Assembly (NCBI RefSeq): GCF_026241095.1
Contig: NZ_JAPFGB010000036.1
Location: forward strand, 3,234 to 40,751
Source of the DNA: Saccharopolyspora sp. NFXS83
GTDB taxonomy: Bacteria; Actinomycetota; Actinomycetes; Mycobacteriales; Pseudonocardiaceae
Direction of reading: 5' to 3'
DNA: 37,518 nucleotides
In this document: piece after piece, positions 26,465-37,420 of the stretch
Numbering within the stretch: position 1 is the stretch's first letter
Layout: every line of letters starts with the position of its first letter
Notes under the pieces: generated by a model
What the model was told of the DNA's origin: nothing
The model's input: the letters and a program-made list of their open reading frames with translations, nothing else
The model's database searches: none
Program-made: the position numbers and the translations under genes

Positions 26465-28309
26465 ATGCCCCAGTTGCGCTCCCGGACCACCACGCACGGA
26501 CGGAACGCCGCAGGCGCCCGGTCGTTGTGGCGTGCCACCGGCATGACCGACGACGACTTCGGCAAGCCGATCGTGGCCATCGCCAACTCCTACACCCAGT
26601 TCGTGCCCGGTCACGTGCACCTCCGCGACCTCGGTGACGTGGTGGCCGAAAAGATCCGCGAAGAAGGCGGCGTGCCGCGGGAGTTCCACACGATCGCGGT
26701 GGACGACGGCATCGCCATGGGCCACAGCGGCATGCTCTACTCGCTGCCCTCGCGCGAGCTGATCGCCGACTCGGTGGAGTACATGGTCAACGCCCACCAG
26801 GCGGACGCGCTGGTGTGCATCTCGAACTGCGACAAGATCACGCCGGGCATGCTCAACGCCGCGATGCGGCTCAACGTGCCGACGGTGTTCGTCTCCGGCG
26901 GGCCGATGGAGGCGGGCAAGGCCGTGGTCGTCGAGGGCGTCGCGCAGGCCCCGACCGACCTGATCACCACCATCTCCGCCTCGGCGAACGCGGCGGTGGA
27001 CGACGACGGGCTCAGCGAGGTCGAGCGGTCCGCCTGCCCGACCTGCGGGTCGTGCTCGGGCATGTTCACCGCGAACTCGATGAACTGCCTCACCGAGGCG
27101 CTGGGCCTCGCGCTGCCGGGCAACGGCTCGACGTTGGCCACCCACGCCCTGCGCCGCGAGCTGTTCGAGGAGGCCGGGCGCACCGTCGTGCGCATCTCCA
27201 AGCGCTGGTACCAGGAGGACGACGACTCCGTCCTGCCGCGCTCGGTGGCGAACAAGCAGGCGTTCGAGAACGCGATGGCGCTGGACATGGCGATGGGCGG
27301 TTCGACGAACACCGTGCTGCACACGCTGGCCGCCGCTCGCGAGGGCGAGATCGACTTCGAGCTGTCGGACATCGAGCGGATCAGCCGCCAGGTGCCGTGC
27401 CTGTCGAAGGTGGCGCCGAACTCCGATTACCACATGGAGGACGTGCACCGGGCAGGCGGAATCTCCGCGATCATGGGTGAGCTGGACCGCGCCGGGCTGC
27501 TGCACCGCGAGGTGTCCTCCGTGCACAGCGGGAGCCTCACCGAGTGGCTGTCGAGCTGGGACGTGCGCGGCGAGTCGCCGTCGCAGCAGGCGCTCGACCT
27601 GTTCCACGCCGCGCCCGGCGGAGTGCGCACCACGCAGGCGTTCTCCACTGAGAACGTCTGGTCCTCGTTGGACACCGACGCCGCGGAGGGCTGCATCCGC
27701 GACTTCGAGCACGCCTACACCGCCGACGGCGGGCTGGCGGTGCTGCGCGGCAACCTCGCCGAGGACGGCGCGGTCGTGAAGACCGCGGGCGTCGAGGAGG
27801 AGCTCTGGCACTTCCAGGGGCCCGCGCGAGTGCTGGAGAGCCAGGAGCAGGCCGTCGCCGCGATCCTGCAGAAGAAGATCCAGCCCGGTGAGGTGCTGGT
27901 GATCCGCTACGAGGGCCCCGCGGGCGGCCCCGGCATGCAGGAGATGCTGCACCCGACGGCGTTCCTGAAGGGCTCCGGCCTGGGCAAGAAGTGCGCGCTG
28001 ATCACCGACGGCCGGTTCTCCGGCGGCTCCTCCGGGTTGTCCATCGGGCACATCTCTCCGGAGGCGGCCAACGGCGGCATGATCGGCTTGGTGCAGGACG
28101 GCGACCAGATCCTCATCGACGTCCGCGAACGCTCCTTGGAGCTGCTCGTCGACGACGAGGTGCTCGCCGAGCGGCGCGCGAAGATGGACGCCGCCGAGCA
28201 CCCGTGGCAGCCGGAATCCCGGCAGCGCCCGGTGACCGGGGCGCTGCGGGCCTACGCGCGGCTGGCCACCTCGGCCTCGCACGGCGCGGTGCGCGACGTC
28301 TCGAAGTGA
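26465..28309 (+). CDS. ilvD: Dihydroxy-acid dehydratase
   Basis: IlvD dehydrates 2,3-dihydroxy-isovalerate and its methyl homologue to the 2-oxo acids, the step after IlvC, using an Fe-S cluster. The 614-residue protein has cluster cysteines in [12 protein letters not shown] and [12 protein letters not shown]. It also has the [12 protein letters not shown] and [17 protein letters not shown] signatures, and begins [20 protein letters not shown]. The CISNCDK/CPTCGSC spacing fits the [4Fe-4S] E. coli-like long form or the [2Fe-2S] form; the sequence alone does not settle which. The ATG at 26465 has GAAGGA upstream. It completes the valine set with ilvBNC on the other strand. In M. tuberculosis ilvD lies elsewhere, so this placement is specific to the lineage. 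Confidence 0.97.
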   Translation: MPQLRSRTTTHGRNAAGARSLWRATGMTDDDFGKPIVAIANSYTQFVPGHVHLRDLGDVVAEKIREEGGVPREFHTIAVDDGIAMGHSGMLYSLPSRELIADSVEYMVNAHQADALVCISNCDKITPGMLNAAMRLNVPTVFVSGGPMEAGKAVVVEGVAQAPTDLITTISASANAAVDDDGLSEVERSACPTCGSCSGMFTANSMNCLTEALGLALPGNGSTLATHALRRELFEEAGRTVVRISKRWYQEDDDSVLPRSVANKQAFENAMALDMAMGGSTNTVLHTLAAAREGEIDFELSDIERISRQVPCLSKVAPNSDYHMEDVHRAGGISAIMGELDRAGLLHREVSSVHSGSLTEWLSSWDVRGESPSQQALDLFHAAPGGVRTTQAFSTENVWSSLDTDAAEGCIRDFEHAYTADGGLAVLRGNLAEDGAVVKTAGVEEELWHFQGPARVLESQEQAVAAILQKKIQPGEVLVIRYEGPAGGPGMQEMLHPTAFLKGSGLGKKCALITDGRFSGGSSGLSIGHISPEAANGGMIGLVQDGDQILIDVRERSLELLVDDEVLAERRAKMDAAEHPWQPESRQRPVTGALRAYARLATSASHGAVRDVSK

Positions 28310-28323
28310 CCGGATGACGAGAA

Positions 28324-28363
28324 GACCGGCCGGGTTCCACGGGGAACCCGGCCGGTCTCGTTT
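28324..28363 (+). terminator. Terminator of ilvD
   Basis: GACCGGCCGGGTTCC (28324-28338) pairs perfectly over 15 bp with 28343-28357 around an ACGG loop, followed by TCGTTT. A 15-bp direct repeat (TCTCGTTTCGGGGGA) follows at 28356-28370 and 28373-28387. The gap is convergent with the DoxX gene. Confidence 0.85.
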
Positions 28364-28422
28364 CGGGGGATGTCTCGTTTCGGGGGATTGCGCGGCTCCG
28401 CCCGGCGGGCGGAGCCGCCGGA

Positions 28423-29148
28423 TCAGGAGCGCAGCAGGATCAGCACCGCGGCCGAGGAACCCGCCGCGATCACCAGGCAGATGAAGCCGCTGACCAGCGG
28501 GTGCCGGAACCAGGCGCGCCCGTTGTCCAGCGCGACCCGGCCGGGCCCGGCGAACATCAGGCAGAGCGCGGCGGCGATGAGCACCACGAGGTACTCGTAG
28601 CCGCCTTCCTGGTCGAAGAACGGGCCGGGCAGCTTCATCGACACGATGGCGCTGGCCATCACGCCGACGATGCCCGCGGCGGCCAGCGGGGTGAACAGGC
28701 CCAGCACCAGCAGCGCGCCGGCGCCGAGCTCGGTTCCACCGGTGACCAGGGACAGCACCGCGCTCTGCTCGAACCCGGACTTCGCCAGGGACTGCGCGAA
28801 GGCTTCCGGACCGCTACCGCCGAGCACGCCGAACAGTTTCTGCGCGCCGTGGGCGGCGAAGATCCCGCCGATCACCAGCCGCAATGCCAAGAGCCCGAGG
28901 TCGGCTCCGGCGTTCCAGCCGAATGGTTTCCGGGTGTCCAATTCTTCGTAGAAGTCGTCGCCGGAACGGCGGTCGACCACCGAGGTCGCCGCACCGTCGT
29001 TGTAGGCGGCGTCGTCGTAGTAGTCGTAGTCCTGCACGCCGAGGCCCTGGGTTCCCGTAGGCCCGTCGGCGGACTTTTCTCCGCCGCGTTGCGCGCGGTC
29101 GTCGCGGTTTCCGCCCGCGCCGCTCGGGCGATCGTCGTGAATGCTCAC
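28423..29148 (-). CDS. DoxX-family membrane protein
   Basis: A 241-residue protein. An acidic, Tyr/Asp-rich cytoplasmic lead of about 80 residues (DYDYYDDAAYND) precedes a four-helix DoxX domain (LGLLALRLVIGGIFAAHGAQ, SLVTGGTELGAGALLVLGLF, and two later helices). The orthologous position in M. tuberculosis (Rv3005c) holds a DoxX protein that acts with superoxide dismutase and a thiol reductase in oxidative-stress defence; that role here is inference. The GTG at 29148 gives the shortest sensible start, and the frame is open further upstream. I see no strong ribosome-binding site. It is divergent from the LppZ-like gene. Confidence 0.82.
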   Translation of the reverse strand: MSIHDDRPSGAGGNRDDRAQRGGEKSADGPTGTQGLGVQDYDYYDDAAYNDGAATSVVDRRSGDDFYEELDTRKPFGWNAGADLGLLALRLVIGGIFAAHGAQKLFGVLGGSGPEAFAQSLAKSGFEQSAVLSLVTGGTELGAGALLVLGLFTPLAAAGIVGVMASAIVSMKLPGPFFDQEGGYEYLVVLIAAALCLMFAGPGRVALDNGRAWFRHPLVSGFICLVIAAGSSAAVLILLRS

Positions 29149-29554
29149 GGCGGTGAAGGCTAAGGCATCACACACGGATGAAGCGACCCTTTCGAGTGAA
29201 GCTCTTCCAGACGTAATTCGGCCGAGATCCCGGTGTTCCGGCATCCGGCAGAATGGCCCGGTGGTCCCGCGAACCTTCGGTGAATTCCCGGTTTCCGCTG
29301 GCGACAGCCGTAAGATCGACATCTGAGAACACCGGGAATCACCGAATCGACACCGTCCGTCGCCGCCGATCGGTATCGGCCGACGTCCGGGGGCCCATCC
29401 GTAATTGCTGCATTCGGTCGCCGGGCGGCGACTGCTCCGCTCGAACCTGACGGGAAGCGACTTCCACCGGGTGGGACGGCGAGGCGGCGTCGCATGATCC
29501 GGATCCTCGGGTGCTCACCGTGCGTTCACGACCGGGCGGATACCCTCGGACCTC
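29149..29554. other. 406-bp divergent gap between DoxX and the LppZ-like gene
   Basis: No gene is supported here. CCCGGTGTTC (29229-29238) and GAACACCGGG (29327-29336) are perfect 10-bp arms 88 bases apart. TAAGAT at 29311-29316 could be a -10 box. TACCCT at 29541-29546 ends eight bases before the lipoprotein GTG and may be its -10 box, giving a leaderless transcript. Confidence 0.4.
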
Positions 29555-30739
29555 GTGGCAGCCTCCCAGCGCACCTCCCGCCCCGGTCGCCGTACTCGCG
29601 CGCGAGCGGCGGGAGTGCTGCTGGCCGTGGGCGCCTTCGCCGCCGGCGGCTGCGCGCAGTTCCCGAACGAGCACCCGAACGCCTGGCGCGACCAGCCTTC
29701 GCTGGAGCCGCAGGCCGGGCCGCAGCCGTCCATCGAGCAACCCGCCCCTCCCCCGCCGGAACCCGGGCAGCCGACCGAACCGCCGCCCTCCGTTCCCGCG
29801 GGCTGCATCGACCCCGACCCTGCGGTGGTCGCGACCTGCCTGGACCCGGTGGGCGCGATCACCGTGCTGCCCGACGGGAAGGGCGCGCTGGTGGGCGAGC
29901 GCGCCACCGGCCGGATCCTGCGGGTCGAGCAGGACGTCGAACCGGTCGAGGTGGCGCGCGTGCCCGTCGACTCGTCCGGCGGCGGTGGGCTCACCGGGCT
30001 CGCGCTGTCGCCGAGCTACCAGGAGGACGAGCTGATCTACGCCTACGCGAGCGTGGACGGCGAGAACCAGGTGCTGCGGGTGGCGCCGCGGGACAACCCG
30101 AAACCGGTCCTCACCGGCATCCCCAAGGGCGCCTCCGGCAACTCCGGCGCGCTGCTCGACGACGGCCGGGGCGCGCTGCTGGTCGCCACCGGCGACGCGG
30201 GCGACCGGGCGAACGCGACCGACCCGGCGTCGCTGGCAGGGAAGGTGCTGCGCATCGACGGGTTCGGCGCGGCGGCGCCCGGCAACCCCGACCCGTCCTC
30301 GCGCGTGGTGGCCTCCGGGGTGTCGGATCCCGGCGGACTGTGCGGAGCGATCAACACCGGCGGCTACTGGCTCACCGACCGCGCCGGCTCGCGCGATTCG
30401 CTGCACAGGCTGGAGTTCGGCGCGGCCCTGGGAGCACCGGCGTGGAGCTGGCCGGACCGCCCCGGGGTGTCCGGGTGCGCGGCCGGACCCGCGTCGGTCG
30501 TCGTGGCGCTGACGGACGCGGCGGCGCTCTACACGCTCAACCCCGGCCCGGACGGCACCTTCACGGGCCAGCCGTCCAAGGTCATGGAACGCACCTACGG
30601 ACGCTTCTCCGCCGCCGCCAACGGCCCGGACGGCCAGCTGTGGCTGGGAACCGCCAACAAGTCCGGCGGCGCCCCGGTCCCCAGCGACGACCGAGCCATC
30701 CGCATCGAACCCCCCTCGGGCGACAGCGGCAAGGACTGA
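29555..30739 (+). CDS. LppZ-like lipoprotein with sugar-dehydrogenase-type propeller
   Basis: This 394-residue lipoprotein has a basic n-region, the hydrophobic stretch AGVLLAVGAFAAGG, and a lipobox cysteine at residue 33 (AGGC, slightly degenerate). A Pro-rich linker (about 45-80) leads into a six-bladed propeller like PQQ-dependent glucose/sorbosone dehydrogenases. Landmarks are GAITVLPDGKGALVGERATG, GGGLTGLALSP, LLVATGDAGDRANA and SLAGKVLRIDGFG. M. tuberculosis LppZ (Rv3006), also next to the DoxX gene, has this fold. Whether it binds PQQ or oxidises sugars is not shown. The GTG at 29555 is eight bases after a possible -10 box. The short gap to the convergent antiporter gene holds only a weak 6-bp hairpin. 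Confidence 0.85.
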   Translation: MAASQRTSRPGRRTRARAAGVLLAVGAFAAGGCAQFPNEHPNAWRDQPSLEPQAGPQPSIEQPAPPPPEPGQPTEPPPSVPAGCIDPDPAVVATCLDPVGAITVLPDGKGALVGERATGRILRVEQDVEPVEVARVPVDSSGGGGLTGLALSPSYQEDELIYAYASVDGENQVLRVAPRDNPKPVLTGIPKGASGNSGALLDDGRGALLVATGDAGDRANATDPASLAGKVLRIDGFGAAAPGNPDPSSRVVASGVSDPGGLCGAINTGGYWLTDRAGSRDSLHRLEFGAALGAPAWSWPDRPGVSGCAAGPASVVVALTDAAALYTLNPGPDGTFTGQPSKVMERTYGRFSAAANGPDGQLWLGTANKSGGAPVPSDDRAIRIEPPSGDSGKD

Positions 30740-30800
30740 CCGCGCGGCGATTCCGCGGGCGGCGGAACCCGGCCGCGATCCGCCCTCCGTGCTCGCCCCG

Positions 30801-32297
<1,497 letters not shown>

Positions 32298-32474
32298 CGC
32301 TTCCCCGTCTCGGCCACCGGCGCGTCGCCGCGCTCCGGATCGGCGATGCGTCCTGAGTGGACCATGGCGACGCCCGATCCGTCAGCCGCGCCACGCTCCT
32401 CGCGGGGTGATCTGCGCGAGGGGCCGGGGCCGCGGACCGCGGTGGCTCGCCGAAACGAGGGGGCAGCAGAAGAA

Positions 32475-32510
32475 CGGACCTCCCGCCCCGGTTCTGGGGC
32501 GGGAGGTCCG
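32475..32510 (-). terminator. Terminator of the gat operon
   Basis: CGGACCTCCCGCCCC (32475-32489) pairs perfectly over 15 bp with 32496-32510 around a 6-base loop, 21 bp after the gatB stop. It has no T-tract. The rest of 32298-32531 contains no gene. Confidence 0.8.
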
Positions 32511-32531
32511 GTCAGGGGTGGAGCGTTCGGG

Positions 32532-34037
32532 TCACTGCCCGCAGGCGACGAGGATGAGCTCGCGGACCCGCTTCGCGTCGGCCTTGCCGCCGGTGGCCTT
32601 CATGACCGCGCCGACGACGGCGCCCGCGGCCTGCACCTTGCCGCCGCGGATCTTGTCCGCCACGTCCGGCTGCGCGGCCAGCGCGTCGTCGATGGCGGCC
32701 TGCAGCGCGGAGTCGTCCGAGACGACCTCCAGGCCCTGCGCGGCGACGACCTCGTCGGGCTCGCCCTGGCCGTCGAGCACGCCGTCGACGACCTGGCGGG
32801 CCAGCTTGTTGGTCAGCTTGCCGTCCGCGACCAGCGCGATGACCCGCGCCAGCTGCGCGGGCGTGATCGCCAGCTCGGTGAGCTCCACGCCACGCGTGTT
32901 GGCCTGCTGCGACAGGTAGGCGACCCACCAGGACCGCGCCTCCGCCGCGGGCGCACCGGCGTCCACGGTGGCGGCGACGAGGTCGAGCGCCCCGGCGTTG
33001 ACCAGGTCGCGCAGCTCCTCGTCGGAGAGCTTCCAGTCTTCCTGGATGCGCTTGCGGCGCTCCCACGGCAGCTCGGGCAGCGTCGTCGACAGCTCCTCGA
33101 CCCACTCGCGGGGCGGCGCGATCGGCACCAGGTCCGGCTCCGGGAAGTACCGGTAGTCCTCGGAGGTCTCCTTCTTGCGGCCCGCCGAGGTGGTCGCGGT
33201 CGACTCGTCGAAGTGCCGGGTCTCCTGGCGGATCTCGCCGCCAGAGGTCAGCACCGCCGCGTGCCTGCGCATCTCGTAGCGCACCGCGCGCTCCACGCTG
33301 CGCAGCGAGTTGACGTTCTTCGTCTCGGTGCGGGTGCCGAACTCGCTCGTGCCCTTCGGCATCAGCGAGACGTTCGCGTCGCAGCGCAGCGAACCCTGGT
33401 CCATCCGCACGTCCGAGACGTCCAGCGACCGCAGCAGGTCCCGCAGCGCCGCCACGTACGCCCGAGCGACCTCGGGAGCGCGCTCACCGGCACCGACGAT
33501 CGGCTTGGTGACGATCTCCACCAGCGGGACGCCCGCGCGGTTGTAGTCGAGCAGCGAGTGCTCGGCGCCGTGGATGCGGCCGGTGGCGCCGCCGACGTGC
33601 AGCGACTTGCCGGTGTCCTCCTCCATGTGGGCCCGCTCGATGTCGACGCGGAACGTCTCGCCGTCGTCGAGCACCACGTCGAGGTGACCGTCGAAGACGA
33701 TCGGCTCGTCGTACTGCGAGGTCTGGAAGTTCTTCGGCTGGTCCGGGTAGAAGTAGTTCTTCCGCGCGAACCGGCACCACTCGGCGACCTGGCAGTTCAG
33801 CGCCAGCCCGATGCGGATCGCCGACTCCACCGCCTTGCCGTTGACGACGGGCAGCGCGCCGGGCAGCCCCAGGCACACCGGGCACACCTGCGTGTTCGGC
33901 TCGGCACCGAACACGTTGGCGCACCCGCAGAACATCTTGGTGGCCGTGGACAGCTCCACGTGCACCTCGAGGCCGAGGACCGGGTCGAACCGCTCCAGGA
34001 CCTCGTCGTAGTCCATGATCTCGGCGACCGCGGTCAC
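32532..34037 (-). CDS. gatB: Asp/Glu-tRNA amidotransferase subunit B
   Basis: GatB binds the tRNA and activates the side chain of Glu-tRNA(Gln) or Asp-tRNA(Asn) with ATP in the GatCAB complex. The 501-residue protein has the [19 protein letters not shown] start, a zinc-site pattern at C37, C39, C52 and C55, the [13 protein letters not shown] block, and the [12 protein letters not shown] motif. The C-terminal helical and tail domains (from about 300) end in the YqeY-like region [12 protein letters not shown]. The GTG start (34037-34035) overlaps the stop of the small upstream ORF (34036-34034), which implies translational coupling. Confidence 0.97.
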   Translation of the reverse strand: MTAVAEIMDYDEVLERFDPVLGLEVHVELSTATKMFCGCANVFGAEPNTQVCPVCLGLPGALPVVNGKAVESAIRIGLALNCQVAEWCRFARKNYFYPDQPKNFQTSQYDEPIVFDGHLDVVLDDGETFRVDIERAHMEEDTGKSLHVGGATGRIHGAEHSLLDYNRAGVPLVEIVTKPIVGAGERAPEVARAYVAALRDLLRSLDVSDVRMDQGSLRCDANVSLMPKGTSEFGTRTETKNVNSLRSVERAVRYEMRRHAAVLTSGGEIRQETRHFDESTATTSAGRKKETSEDYRYFPEPDLVPIAPPREWVEELSTTLPELPWERRKRIQEDWKLSDEELRDLVNAGALDLVAATVDAGAPAAEARSWWVAYLSQQANTRGVELTELAITPAQLARVIALVADGKLTNKLARQVVDGVLDGQGEPDEVVAAQGLEVVSDDSALQAAIDDALAAQPDVADKIRGGKVQAAGAVVGAVMKATGGKADAKRVRELILVACGQ

Positions 34038-34231
34038 TTGCCGTCATCCCCCTTGCGCAGGGTGCGGATCGCCAGCGCGGTGCCTGTGACCAGGCCCAGC
34101 GCGGTGATGATCGAGTCGGCCATCGCAAGCCGGTCGTTGTTCGCCTTGGCGTCGCGAATGCTCGCGCGCAGCCCGAAGGCCGCGGAGAGCACCGACGCGA
34201 GCTGGAACGCTGCCTTGATCTTCGAGTTCAT
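34034..34231 (-). CDS. Small hydrophobic protein inside the gat operon
   Basis: A 65-residue protein of no family that I recognise. It has two hydrophobic segments, about residues 8-24 ([17 protein letters not shown]) and 39-55 ([18 protein letters not shown]), joined by a charged linker (RDAKANNDR), and ends in a charged tail ([10 protein letters not shown]). A two-helix membrane hairpin or an amphipathic helix pair is likely. Its ATG overlaps the gatA stop (TGATG) and its stop overlaps the gatB GTG, so it is locked into the operon. M. tuberculosis has pfkA between gatA and gatB. The coding call rests on the exact overlaps at both ends and the sensible composition. Confidence 0.75.
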   Translation of the reverse strand: MNSKIKAAFQLASVLSAAFGLRASIRDAKANNDRLAMADSIITALGLVTGTALAIRTLRKGDDGK

Positions 34232-35766
34232 CACGCCACCTCCAGAGCGGGGACACGGTCGAGCAGCGGGCCGCCCTGGGCGGCGTCGCGGGCGGTCTCG
34301 TAGGCCGCACCGACCCGGTAGAGCCGGTCGTCGGCCAACGCCGGGGCCATGATCTGCAACCCCACCGGAAGACCATCCTCATCGGACAGTCCACTGGGGA
34401 CGCTCATGGCGGCGTTGCCCGCCAGGTTCGACGGGATGGTGCACAGGTCCGCGAGGTACATCGCCAGCGGGTCCTCGGTGCGCTCGCCGATCTCGAACGC
34501 CGTGGTCGGCGTCGTCGGCGACACCAGCACGTCCACCTGCTCGAACGCGGCGGCGAAGTCGCGGGTGATCAGCGTCCGGACCTTCTGCGCCTGGCCGTAG
34601 TAGGCGTCGTAGTAGCCGGACGACAGCGCGTAGGTGCCGAGCATGATGCGGCGCTTCACCTCGGGGCCGAACCCGGCCTCGCGGGTCAGCGACATGACCT
34701 CTTCGGCGCTGCGGGAACCGTCGTCTCCGACGCGCAGGCCGAAGCGCATCGCGTCGAACCGGGCCAGGTTCGAAGAGCACTCGCTCGGCGCGATCAGGTA
34801 GTAGGCGCCCATCGCGTACTCGAAGTTCGGGCAGGAGACCTCCACGACCTCCGCGCCCAGCTTCGAGAGCTGCTCGACCGCGGCGCGGAAGGACCGCTCC
34901 ACGCCCGGCTGGTAGCCGTCGCCCGCGAACTCGCGGACCACGCCGACCTTCACGCCGGTCAGGTCACCGGCGGCACCTTCGCGCGCCGCCGCCACGACCT
35001 GCGGCACCGCGCCGCTGATCGAGGTGGAGTCCATCGGGTCGTGCCCGGCGATCACCTCGTGCAGCAGCGCCGCGTCCAGCACCGTGCGCGCGCACGGGCC
35101 GGGCTGGTCCAGCGAGGACGAGAAGGCGACCAGGCCGTAGCGGGACACGCCGCCGTAGGTGGGCTTCACGCCGACGGTGCCGGTCACGGCGCCGGGCTGG
35201 CGGATCGAGCCACCGGTGTCGGTGCCGATCGCCAGCGGCGCCTCGAACGCGGCCAGCGCCGCCGAGGAGCCACCGCCGGAACCGCCGGGGATGCGGTCGG
35301 TGTTCCACGGGTTGCGCGTCGGGCCGTACGCGGAGTTCTCGGTGGACGAGCCCATCGCGAACTCGTCCATGTTGGTCTTGCCGAGGATGACGACGCCCGC
35401 TTCGCGCAGCCGCCGCGTCACCGTCGCGTCGTACGGCGGCTTCCAGCCCTCCAGCATCTTCGAGCCGCAGGTGGTGGGCATGTCGCTGGTGGCGAACACG
35501 TCCTTGAGCGCCAGCGGAACGCCTGCCAGCGGCGAGGCCGCCTTGCCCGCGGAACGGTCCTCGTCGGCCTGCCGGGCCGCGGCCAGCGCGCCCTGCTCGT
35601 CGACGTGCAGGAACGAGTGCACGGTGCCGTCCACGGCGGCGATGCGGTCCAGGTGGGCCTGGGTGGCCTCCACGGAGGTCACCTCGCCCGAGGACAGCCG
35701 GTCGGCGAGATCGGCGGCGGACAGGCCGATCAGGGCCGAGTCACCTCCGGTCGCGGTCGAAGTCAT
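34231..35766 (-). CDS. gatA: Asp/Glu-tRNA amidotransferase subunit A
   Basis: GatA is the glutaminase of GatCAB; it releases ammonia that GatB uses on Glu-tRNA(Gln). The 511-residue amidase-signature protein has the Ser-cisSer-Lys triad: K89 in PLALKDVF, S163 in [13 protein letters not shown], and nucleophile S187 in [11 protein letters not shown]. The rest of the amidase fold is intact through to the [20 protein letters not shown] segment. I chose the ATG at 35766 because it overlaps the gatC stop as TGATG; a GTG one codon earlier is possible. The gene sits between gatC and the small ORF in one operon. Confidence 0.97.
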   Translation of the reverse strand: MTSTATGGDSALIGLSAADLADRLSSGEVTSVEATQAHLDRIAAVDGTVHSFLHVDEQGALAAARQADEDRSAGKAASPLAGVPLALKDVFATSDMPTTCGSKMLEGWKPPYDATVTRRLREAGVVILGKTNMDEFAMGSSTENSAYGPTRNPWNTDRIPGGSGGGSSAALAAFEAPLAIGTDTGGSIRQPGAVTGTVGVKPTYGGVSRYGLVAFSSSLDQPGPCARTVLDAALLHEVIAGHDPMDSTSISGAVPQVVAAAREGAAGDLTGVKVGVVREFAGDGYQPGVERSFRAAVEQLSKLGAEVVEVSCPNFEYAMGAYYLIAPSECSSNLARFDAMRFGLRVGDDGSRSAEEVMSLTREAGFGPEVKRRIMLGTYALSSGYYDAYYGQAQKVRTLITRDFAAAFEQVDVLVSPTTPTTAFEIGERTEDPLAMYLADLCTIPSNLAGNAAMSVPSGLSDEDGLPVGLQIMAPALADDRLYRVGAAYETARDAAQGGPLLDRVPALEVA

Positions 35767-36065
35767 CACGCCTCCTCACTCAGGATCCGCGGAACGCGGA
35801 ACCGGTTGTCCTCCGCCGCGGGCGCGCCGTCCAGCGCCGCCTCGCGCGGCAGGCTGGGCCGCACCACGTCATCGCGGAACACGTTCGTCACCGGCACCGC
35901 GTGGGAGGTCGGCGGAATGTCATCCGCGGCGACCTCACCCACCCTCGCCACCGACTCCAGGATGACGTCGAGCTGCCCGGCGAAGGTGTCGAGCTCCTGT
36001 TCGGTGACCGCCAGCCTGGCCAGGCCGGCGAGGTGCGCGACCTCGTCGCGGGAGATCTTGGACAC
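35766..36065 (-). CDS. gatC: Asp/Glu-tRNA amidotransferase subunit C
   Basis: GatC is the small subunit that wraps around and stabilises GatA in the GatCAB complex. The 99-residue protein has the usual start [20 protein letters not shown], the helix [18 protein letters not shown], and the extended Pro-rich tail with [16 protein letters not shown]. The start is a GTG at 36065 with GGGAGCC upstream. It is the first gene of the gatC-gatA-orf-gatB operon, so the operon promoter should lie in the long upstream gap. Confidence 0.95.
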   Translation of the reverse strand: MSKISRDEVAHLAGLARLAVTEQELDTFAGQLDVILESVARVGEVAADDIPPTSHAVPVTNVFRDDVVRPSLPREAALDGAPAAEDNRFRVPRILSEEA

Positions 36066-36701
36066 TACGAAGGCTCCCTGGTCATGTCCGGTATCACGGT
36101 TGGACCTCAGTCTATTGCGGAGCCCGCATGTGCCCGTTCAGGGGGCGAACCGACGTGTCGCGCACGGGGTGCGCGGCCGGTTACCGGCCTCGGCGCGGTG
36201 CGCTCCCGCCGCGGCTCGCCGACCGTCCGGGCACCGTGAACGGTCACCAACCCCGTTTGCCGGTGACCGTTCACGTACCGCCCGACCCCGCCTCCGAATG
36301 CTCCTCGCGTCGGCACCAGCGGAGGGGCGCGACGGCGGGCGGTAGGGATTTCCCCTGCCCTGCGAACGCCCCTTCCCGAGCTCCCGCGATGTGGACGGCG
36401 CGGGCGCGGTGCCGTCCGCTCAGCGGAAATCGGCTCCGGTGCCCAGGGGGCGCGTCCCCCGGCACGGGGCGGCCGGGGTTCCGCACTCCGGGACGCGGGG
36501 CTCCGCGGTGCGGGAAACATCCGGGACCAGCGACAGCGGCCCGTCGTTTCACTACACGAACGCCGGTCTCACCGATAGGCTGCGGTGTCTGCCACAATTT
36601 GCCCCGCCTGCCGGGCGCACGGTGGCCTCCGCGTGCGGCCGTGCGGCGCGGGGAGCGCGGACGGCGAGGTGCCGCGCACGAAGCTGGAGGCGTTGAGTCC
36701 G
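36066..36701. other. 636-bp divergent gap between gatC and the ACT-domain gene
   Basis: No gene is supported; the longer open frames here lack family features. It holds the paired palindromic site at 36235-36275, a GGACGGC/GCCGTCC hairpin (36393-36399, 36411-36417), and TAGGCT at 36576-36581 as a possible -10 box for the rightward gene. Confidence 0.5.
36235..36275. promoter_or_regulatory. Paired palindromic sites upstream of gatC
   Basis: CGTGAACGGTCACC (36235-36248) and GGTGACCGTTCACG (36262-36275) are perfect 14-bp inverted arms around 13 bases. Each arm is itself nearly symmetric (GTGA-N4-TCAC), so this looks like two operator half-sets facing each other, with centres 27 bp apart. The site begins 170 bp upstream of the gatC start. 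A hairpin in RNA is the alternative reading. Confidence 0.5.
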
Positions 36702-37355
36702 GTGTCCTTCCTGATCCGGGTGCAGATACCGGACCGTCCGGGCGTGCTCGGCGCGGTGGCCTCCGCGCTGGGCGAGATCGGCGCCGACATCCTCAGCGTC
36801 GACGTCGTCGAACGCGGCGGTGACGTGGCGATCGACGACATGGTCGTCGAACTGCCCTCGGGCAGGCTGCCGGACATCCTGATCACCGCCGCCGAATCGG
36901 TCGACGGCGTCGAGGTCGACGCGGTCCGCCCCTACGCGGGCGTGCTGGACACCCACCGCGAGCTGGAACTGGTGGAGGACATCGCGGCCGAACCCGGCAA
37001 CGGGCTGCAGATCTTCGCCGAAGGCGTCCCGAAGATCATCCGATCGGGCTGGGCGATCGTGTTCGGGCACCACGCGGGCGGCGCGGAACAGCTCGCCGCG
37101 AGCTCCTCGGCCCCGCAGCAGGGCTACCTGGAACTGCCGTGGTTACCGCTGCCGCGGGCCACGATCCTCGACGGTGACGAGATCTGGGTGCCGGAGACCT
37201 GGCAGGAGCTGGGCACCGAACTGGCCGCGACGCCGATCGGCAAGCCCGACCGCGTGCTGCTGGCCGGGCGCCCCGGCGGCCCCATGTTCCGCGCTGCCGA
37301 GGTGGCGCGGCTGGCGCACCTGGCGGGCATCGTGTCAGTAGTCCTGGACGGCTGA
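36702..37355 (+). CDS. ACT-domain protein (Rv3013-like)
   Basis: A 217-residue protein whose first 75 residues form an ACT domain (RVQIPDRPGVLGAVASALGE, then GADILSVDVVERGG). The C-terminal part (about 85-217) is a conserved domain with RELELVEDIA, LPWLPLPRATILDGDE and EVARLAHLAGIVSVVL. It matches M. tuberculosis Rv3013 in length and position, between gatC and ligA. ACT domains bind amino acids, so a sensing role is plausible, but no function is established for the family that I can name. I chose the GTG at 36702 from the length match, with GGAGG eleven bases upstream. The frame is open to 36585, where another GTG follows a TAGGCT box, so a longer form is possible. Confidence 0.85.
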   Translation: MSFLIRVQIPDRPGVLGAVASALGEIGADILSVDVVERGGDVAIDDMVVELPSGRLPDILITAAESVDGVEVDAVRPYAGVLDTHRELELVEDIAAEPGNGLQIFAEGVPKIIRSGWAIVFGHHAGGAEQLAASSSAPQQGYLELPWLPLPRATILDGDEIWVPETWQELGTELAATPIGKPDRVLLAGRPGGPMFRAAEVARLAHLAGIVSVVLDG

Positions 37356-37420
37356 GGCCGCGTCACTCACCTCGCGACCAACACCCGACAAATCCGCTCG
37401 GACTGATCTTCCGATCTTGT

